Source: Chromera velia (taxonomy: Eukaryota > Sar > Chromeraceae). From it: a stretch of 28,417 nucleotides of DNA. Location of the stretch: NCBI GenBank assembly GCA_018398765.1, contig JAHBMJ010001038.1:8199-36615 (forward strand), given 5' to 3'. Positions 21,356 through 28,417 of the stretch are shown here, piece by piece (positions within the stretch are counted from its first letter, which is position 1; every line of letters begins with the position of its first letter). The notes below the pieces were generated by a model, which saw only the letters and a program-made list of their open reading frames with translations, searched no databases and had not been told where the DNA came from. Position numbers and translations under genes: made by a program.

Positions 21356-22639
21356 TCATACATACATACACACACGTGTGCATACAGAGCGGCAAAAAAA
21401 GGGAGAGAGACTGCTAGGAGGAACGAGCGAAAGAACAAAGGAAGGCCCCTGCCTGCATTTCTCGCAGATGAGGTATGAAGAGTCGATGAGACGAAAAGCT
21501 AGAATGACACAAAGATTCAGGGCGAGACCGTACAGACAGGCAGAAAATAATGTTCTGGTCGACATGTAGGTAGCCGAAGAAAGACCACTGGTGAGGGCGT
21601 CAAAGGACACAAAAAGACCGACCCAAGCCTGAAATCCTTACCTACCTGCGAGAGGTTTGTTCCGACAGTTCACTTTGTACAGTTCCGCCACTTCCTCAGA
21701 TGAGAGAATTCCTCTGGAGACGAATTCCAACACTTCAGACTGTTGCCTCAGGTGTTGCTTCAGGGCAACACCGAAGGCTGCTGTGTGTCTGAGGAGTGAG
21801 TGGAGGTCTTCTGAGTCCTTCAAGTAGACGAGGGCGATTCTTCGGATCTGACGGCATCCTTTTGACACATCCGTCCACAGTTTCCTTCCCTCCAGAAACC
21901 TGTCATAGGACTGAGAAGTTCGGAATGCAAGCAGAAGTCCGAGGACAGAGCCGAGGAAGTCGTTGGGCTCACTGCTCAAAGCCGGCAGTGCAGGGTCTCT
22001 CCAATAGAGAATCGAGACCACGACTGACCTGCACATGCAGTGACAGCATGAGGGGAGGAGAACTTGGACCGCCCTCTCGAAGATGCGAAAGCACAAGGAA
22101 AGCAGAGTTGATACTACCACAGCCACACTGCTTATCTCAAGTTCAGGGGGCAACCGCATCAACAACAAGAAGCGAGAAAGACTGGGCGGAGACAGGACGA
22201 GACGGCATTCGTCTCTTCTCTTGACTGACCAGACGAAGTTGAAGAGAAGATGGTTCGAAATCCGCAGCGTGACTCTTGAAGTGAAGATATTCAAAAGCGC
22301 CTCCGTCCACTGAGCAGAAGAGTTCCACCGAAATTCTTCGTCATCAAGCCGAGAGGTCCAGGAAGAGAACCTTTCTGAGTTGTCTCTTTCAAGAGGGAGA
22401 GGGAAAGGACTTCTGCTCGGACCGGAGACTCTTTCTTTCTCTTTCTCTGGGTCTTCCAGAAGTTTGGCCTGGACCATGCGGGGAGCGATAGCATCGTTTC
22501 TTTCACTGTGTTTCAAAGGACTCACACGGCCTCTGAGTTGCCCTGGCGTTAGAGGTGGTTGGAATCCCCCCGTCGTCTGACAGAGGAGAAGGATAAGGGA
22601 TACAAAAAGAATCCCTGCACTGCTGACTTCTCTCCTCAT
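18432..22639 (-). CDS. Bestrophin-like anion channel with plastid-type bipartite leader
   Basis: Bestrophin/UPF0187 proteins are pentameric anion channels; plant and algal members sit in thylakoid or plastid membranes and pass chloride or bicarbonate. Exons: 22639-22230, 22028-21646, 21245-21089, 20669-20516, 19804-19642, 19255-19208, 18988-18432. All phases match and total 623 codons plus TGA. Residues 1-25 are a signal peptide (hydrophobic core ILFVSLILLL) followed by Phe26, the residue typical of plastid transit peptides after the signal cleavage site in red-lineage complex plastids. Membrane parts include FNFVWSVVVSILYW (about 133-146), the family core LLLAFRTSQSYDRFLEGRKLW near 168-188, SFVKEN...SEGERLARVPEPPVYAKHT (about 280-330), FALAAHENCLFIPFSTLLVSFAFF and GHMISNPFFSEDNFELIPIES (about 370-390), the counterpart of the family's ENPF region. 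Residues about 440-623 form a disordered acidic, then Arg/Pro-rich tail. An alternative ATG lies at 22681. Confidence 0.87.
20069..20114. repeat. (GA)n microsatellite in a bestrophin intron
   Basis: About 45 bases of GA repeats on the plus strand, (TC)n on the sense strand, in the intron between exons 20669-20516 and 19804-19642. Confidence 0.9.
20296..20353. repeat. (ATCT)n/(GTCT)n imperfect tetranucleotide repeat
   Basis: A run of ATCT units with GTCT variants, in the same bestrophin intron as the GA repeat at 20069. Confidence 0.85.
21322..21371. repeat. (CA)n microsatellite in a bestrophin intron
   Basis: About 30 bases of CA followed by CATA units, just upstream (in sense) of the 3' splice site at 21245. 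A shorter (CA)n run lies at 20811-20834 in the next intron. Both read as GT on the sense strand. Confidence 0.9.
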
Positions 22640-23502
22640 TAAAATCAAAATTTGAGGAACCAGAAAACACCCTTGAAGCAAGCAGAGAAGTAAACGGGAG
22701 ATGCAAACAAGACACGCAGTAAGTTACAAGTACTTCCTCCAATCACAGCAGAGCAGTCTCTCGACCCTCCGACTGCTTGGAGACGTGCGATTGATGAGAG
22801 ATTATCTGTCAGCAGGAAACAAAACAAGCGTTAGCAACTTGGCAAAACTTGCTTGGGACACAAAAAGAAGCTCGGTGAGATACCCTTGGGCACCTTTGCA
22901 GGACTGACCCCGCATACAGAACGTAGGAAGCACCTTCGATATCATTCGATGGTTCGGATTGCCTTCGATTGAGACTCAGTCGGATCGTCGGATTCGCGAT
23001 GTGCGCTGCAAGGTCAGGCACTTTAACTCGTTGAAGTGCCCCCCAAGAGACTCCGTGCGAAGCTTTCAGTCCATGCACACCGATACACACACCCATACAT
23101 GTCACAACAACAGACGGTAGTAATGTGTCTGACAACAGACACACACTGTAATGTAACCTGCGTGATCATTCACCATCAGAATGTCAAATCGGCGTGATTC
23201 GCCTTACAAGCAAGCGTATGGCTCTCTCCTGAAGCACTGTCTTAGCAGGTATATACACATTCTTTTGTTGAGCTTGTCAATGTCCCTTGCAAAAAAAGAG
23301 GGGCAGATCGACTCTCGGTACGCGCATGCACGAATGAACGTTGTCATTCATTCATATACACACAGATACTTCACTCTGCATCAATGGATTTCCATTTGAT
23401 TCCATTTGTTTGGAGAAATCCAAACGGCGGCACCATTGGTAGTCCTGTGAATTACGCGTGCACACTCAGTCCCTGGGAAAAGTGAGGTCTTTTGCATTAC
23501 CC
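22640..23502. promoter_or_regulatory. Divergent spacer between bestrophin and Nudix-like genes
   Basis: About 0.86 kb between two start codons pointing apart, so promoters for both genes are expected here. I see no TATA box or other clear element, and no coding frame with splice signals. The function is inferred from layout only. Confidence 0.45.
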
Positions 23503-25321
23503 ATGCTTTTGTGGAAGTCGTTTCACCTTCCACCTCTGCTCTTGTGGACTGTCAGCTCTACCGTCTATGCCGTTGCCAGGCACGAGCCGCTCTCCTCTGA
23601 GGGACCATTGAATCTTCTAGACAGGTCCCCGCCCGTCGCTGGTGCTGGTGTTATAGCTCCGGAGTTTCTTGCGCTGGGGGAAGCGCTCGGCACCCGGCCT
23701 GCAGGGGACAGGACGAGAGGGCAGCTCTTGACGGACGCGGGCGAAGGAGTGAAGCCTTCTAACAGGTTGGCGTGTGAGGTGAAGGAGGGGAAGACGTGCC
23801 ATGATTTTTGTCATGGATCTGACTTACTGTCGTGGCCCCCCCAGAGAAGTCCAAATACGTCAAATATACACATGAAAACAGCAGAAAAGTTGATGGAAAA
23901 AGACTGACAGGCAAATTTGTAAGACAGACGGGGTAGTCGCCGTGAAGATAGAAGGACAGGTGGAGTCAGGAAAGCAGTACGCGAATCAAAATCAACAGGA
24001 CAGAGAGTGCCACAGAGCCTGCGAGGCAGTCTGGAGAACCGGCACCGCAAAGGATGAGTCTGCCACCCTGAAGTGAAGGAAAAACAAAGGGCGCACGCTC
24101 TTCCGAGCCGCCAGATTGGCTTGTGTGACGACTAGATTGTCAGAAAGGGATGAGATTGGACATAAAATTGAAATTTTGTGGGTGTACTCAGTGACACAAA
24201 CCGTCTCTCGTTGAGTTTGTCTGTGTGTGAGCATATTATGTATGTATGTGCACAACCATGCATAGGGCATGAGAGAGATGTTGCATGCAGAGACCTGATT
24301 GGGGTCTTCCTCTTTCGGCCGGTCTCTTCCGGCAGTGCCGCTCTTGAGGTCCTGATGGTAAGCAATTTCCAGGAGAACTGGGCACGTGAGGGCCTGAGGT
24401 TCTCCTTTCCTGTGGGGAGCATCGACGAGGACGCAGAATCCCTCCAAACAGCAGGTACGGATGGAATTGGATGCAAAAGATGAGCTGTGTTTCCGACTCG
24501 TGGAGAGAAAGAAGCGAGCATACGTGTATGTGTCGTGCTGTCGGTCAGGGGAACACATATGTAAAAAACCTGAGAGTAAGTGTAATGAATGATGCGTCCA
24601 TTCATCACCTGCATTTATCAGACAGGAATAGGTCTGAAGATCCTGGGACTCCCCTATCTGCCGACTGCGTGTGAATTCTGTGAGCGTGTCCTTCCTCTTT
24701 TCTCTTTTTTCTAGATCCAGCTGTGCGAGCCAGGCAATTTCCAGCTTTTTCTTCGACCAACTCAAACTTATTTACACCAACCCTTTCTCTGTCTCCCGTG
24801 CTTCTCTGTCTACAATTCTATCTGCAGCCCTTCAAACAGCCCTGAACAGCGCCGGTGTGACTCAAGGGGATCCCTCGGGTGAGTGCCTCGATGACTTCCT
24901 GCCCATTCACCTCCCACCCACTGAAAATGGTACCGTACCGATCGACTCTCTTCTGCCTCCCGTCTCCGAAGAGGGTCATGAGCCTCCACGACTGAGCGTC
25001 GTGGCAGTAGAGGTCAAAGAGACAAAGGAATGGAAAGAGGTGGACGACAGCGTCGTCAGGATGCGCGCCTGGTTTCCTGTGCAGGACGGGCGGCCTGAGG
25101 GGAAAGGAGTCTCTGTGGATCCGGTTGGGGGCGGGGTACAGCAGCGGTTGGGAAAATTCGGAAAAGTGCTCCTTCATCGGCCCGCGGTGTCTAGCAGTGA
25201 GAACCGTGTCGACCTGGATATAGATGAAGGGGGTGTCTTTTCCTCTAGAAATCGGAACTTTCGTGGCAACCCGCTAGACTGGATTGGAGCATTTCAAAGA
25301 CAAAAAGCATTACCGAGATAA
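23503..25321 (+). CDS. Signal-peptide protein with a Nudix-like domain lacking the catalytic box residues
   Basis: Exons 23503-23765, 24291-24454 and 24828-25321 join in phase to give 306 residues. The N-terminus (LLLWTVSSTVYA) is a signal peptide with likely cleavage after about residue 22; residues 30-85 look disordered. Residues 91-129 (IGVFLFRPVS, LEVLMVSNFQENW, GLRFSFPVG) match the first strands of a Nudix fold. Gly130 to Val153 aligns with the Nudix box with one extra residue before the first Glu (Glu137). The REUxEExGU end reads QTALNSAGV, so the Arg and the metal-binding glutamates are replaced while Gly152 is kept. Residues 198-227 (SVVAVEVKETKEW, MRAWFPV) resemble the later Nudix strands and the Trp-Phe motif. 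An insert at about 155-197 may be a loop. Hydrolase activity is unlikely; a ligand-binding or structural role is possible. Function and substrate are unknown. Confidence 0.7.
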
Positions 25322-26007
25322 TATGAATCGATTAATGAAGTTTCACTTTTATGATTCAAATCCCTACAGACCTATACCTAAGCTTATACTAGTAATTATA
25401 TGAAATTGTTTCAGTAAATACTTCCATGCGTCACAAATCAGTTGAAAGCATTGCTCACTACTAGTATAGATTGCTGAATTATTATCAAATATAAATTTAT
25501 GATAATATAACCGAGAATATAACTTCTTTTAATAATATTCTTTTGTTTATTATGACTTAAATTATAAGTCAAAAGACTCAAAATATGATTCACATCATTA
25601 AGGCTCAACTGATTACAATTAAATTACACTAAAAAATGTATGCAATAATTCTATTTAATTTTTTTAAAAAAATTTCATTTTCAAACTATAGTCACGCAAT
25701 AATACGAACCGCTAGGTTATTTTTAAATTGTTCAAAGTTTTTTATAGTTCATTATTCATGTAATGTTCCCAAATACTTTCCCCTTTCATTGTCACGCAAC
25801 CCCTGACAGTGAGCCCACCATGTGTGTTTTCCGTCTTCATGTATATATTGCAGCTCGTTAAGCGTTTGAGCTTTGCATTCCCGCTTATTGAAGCGAATCA
25901 CGCAACGACGTTTTCAAGCATGAAAGGAGCGCCCCCAAATTCCAATTAATGTTATCCTCGTAGAAAGTGGTTTGACAGCCAAAGCACCGAAAACTCCCCA
26001 ACCGCAC

Positions 26008-26038
<31 letters not shown>

Positions 26039-26335
26039 TTTCCTCTCTTTTTCTTTTTCTCTTGCTCTTCGTTTTCGCTTTTCCACTGCCCAGTTTACCT
26101 GGCTGTCTGTGAATGGACAATCCCACCACGCACACCCCCCCCTCTGTTCGCTCATCACTCCCTCCTCCACACTCGCATCACCATATGGGACCTGTCGCAG
26201 TCTCCGACCCAGCCGTCTCCCCTCACCCCGTTGTGTGTCTCTCTCTCATTCGCTCACTGACTCACTCACTCACTCACTCACTCCCTGAATTGGATCTCCC
26301 CCCTCTTTCTCTGTCTCATCTCGTATCATCAAATG
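25322..26335. other. AT-rich convergent spacer between Nudix-like and peroxiredoxin genes
   Basis: About 1 kb between two 3' ends. From 25322 to about 25860 the DNA is strongly AT-rich with short homopolymers; I recognise no repeat family, gene or RNA there. From 25860 it returns to gene-like composition with CT runs (26010-26038) and an (ACTC)n run (26259-26281), probably peroxiredoxin 3' UTR or flank. Confidence 0.75.
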
Positions 26336-26826
26336 TCATTTGAGTTTCAACGCCCCTGCCGCAACACTTTGTGCAGCGCCACTGCTGACAGCTGCATCGT
26401 CAGGCACGACGTTCTGGCCGAAGATCGGAGCAGCAAGGAGAAGCGCCAGAATGACGAAGGCTCCGAGAGCGAAAATAGGCGTTCCGTCAGCTTCCTCCCC
26501 AACGACGGACGCGCCTTCTTCCTGCTTCTTCGCCTTAATCATCGAGAGCATGTTCTCAGCTGAGGTCGAATCCAAGTCGAACATCCCGGTCTCCGAGGCC
26601 ACGTTCCGAACCTGCACCAGCAGACGGAAAGACACACACACAGGCAGGCAGGCAGGCTCTATGACTTCTTTCTTTTTCCTTTCGTACAGATGTAGAGCGG
26701 CATTCAGACAGACTGACAGACAGACAGCCCGGCAGAAGTATATAGCTGTCGACTTCAAGAAGACGGGACGGGAGGGTGACTGAATCCTTCCTTCCTTCCC
26801 CCCTTCCTTCCTGTCTGCGATTCTTC

Positions 26827-27271
26827 CTTCCTTCCTTCCTTCCTTCCTTCCTTCCGCCCTTCCTTCTTTGATACTACTTTTTCGTCTTCCTGCCCTTTTG
26901 TCTGCTCCTGTCTTCCCTTTGTGCCACTTCCTATTCAACGCCTCCCTTACCGCCCTCTCCTGCAGGGTCTTCTCAAGCCTTCCCTCCCTCCCATTGAAAC
27001 CGGATGGACCCGGGTGTCCGGTTCACTTGAGTGCTCTCACAGAGTACTGGAACGCCCTCCGGCAGCGATCAAACGAGAACCAATTCGCACACTGAGAAGC
27101 CGGTCTGTGTGCTTGTACGCGTGCGACGACTGAGTAGGTGGGGGGGTGAGTGAGCGTGTTTATCTCGCTCTTTTTCTCCCTCTCTCTCCCTGTCTCCCTC
27201 CGTGTCGGTGTCTGTCTCTGTACCTGTGCGTGCCTGTGCCTGTGTCTGCGCCTGTGCCCCATGTCTGTCTG

Positions 27272-27318
<47 letters not shown>
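26827..27318 (+). repeat. Left arm of a 492-bp inverted repeat
   Basis: The reverse complement appears at 27926-28417, apparently without mismatch by eye. Position pairs sum to 55244. The arm starts in (CTTC)n, includes a unique stretch at 26870-27130, and ends in a (CT)n run where the copies diverge. It lies wholly inside the peroxiredoxin intron. Confidence 0.95.

Positions 27319-28417
<1,099 letters not shown>

Noticed and set aside
24671-24827. Upstream extension of the third Nudix-like exon with an acceptor near 24714
   Set aside because: Acceptors there break phase with exon 2. The acceptor before 24828 keeps phase and completes the Nudix-box alignment.
26868-27095. A 75-codon frame that appears twice (also 28149-28376 on the other strand)
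   Set aside because: The duplication is only the inverted repeat. The left copy is antisense to the peroxiredoxin intron and shows no conserved motif.

Overview
This is nuclear DNA from a protist. All genes carry spliceosomal introns, the intron and spacer DNA is full of simple repeats, and there are no bacterial operons. One gene encodes an axonemal dynein assembly factor, so the organism makes a motile flagellum. Another encodes a bestrophin-family channel with a signal peptide followed by a Phe-led transit-like region, the leader type used by complex plastids of red-algal origin. Together these point to a flagellated alga with a secondary plastid. A chromerid alveolate such as Chromera velia is my best guess, but this is inference and not proven by the sequence.

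Five protein genes could be rebuilt by hand, and their strands alternate strictly (- + - + -). (1) About 516-7312, minus: an SNF2-family ATPase of the ERCC6/ERCC6L (CSB/PICH) group; the ATPase C-terminal half lies left of the window. (2) 8404-16049, plus: DNAAF5/HEATR2, twelve exons, about 1140 residues, apparently complete. (3) 18432-22639, minus: a plastid-type bestrophin-like anion channel, seven exons, 623 residues, every intron phase matching. (4) 23503-25321, plus: a three-exon, 306-residue protein with a secretory signal and a Nudix-like domain whose catalytic box has lost its acidic residues. (5) 26336-27513, minus: the last two exons of a peroxiredoxin-5-type enzyme with an added C-terminal membrane segment; its upstream exons are not visible.

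The spacers fall into two classes. The divergent spacers (7313-8403, 22640-23502) are probable shared promoter regions; the first holds a patch of nested GC-only palindromes. The convergent spacers (16050-18431, 25322-26335) switch sharply to AT-rich DNA. The first convergent spacer holds a 5'-truncated, frameshifted non-LTR retrotransposon fragment bounded by ~170-bp direct repeats, plus further retroposon 3' ends that share a hairpin and an (AATCCT)n tail. The window ends in a 492-bp inverted repeat that encloses a peroxiredoxin exon; this is either a real palindrome or a fold-back assembly error.

The genes do not form a pathway. Common themes are the flagellum (DNAAF5), the plastid or its envelope (bestrophin, possibly the peroxiredoxin) and chromatin or DNA maintenance (SNF2). 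Introns share features: most 3' splice sites end in TGCAG, often as ATGCATGCAG or ATGAATGCAG, many donors read GTCAGT, and sense strands are mostly pyrimidine-rich.
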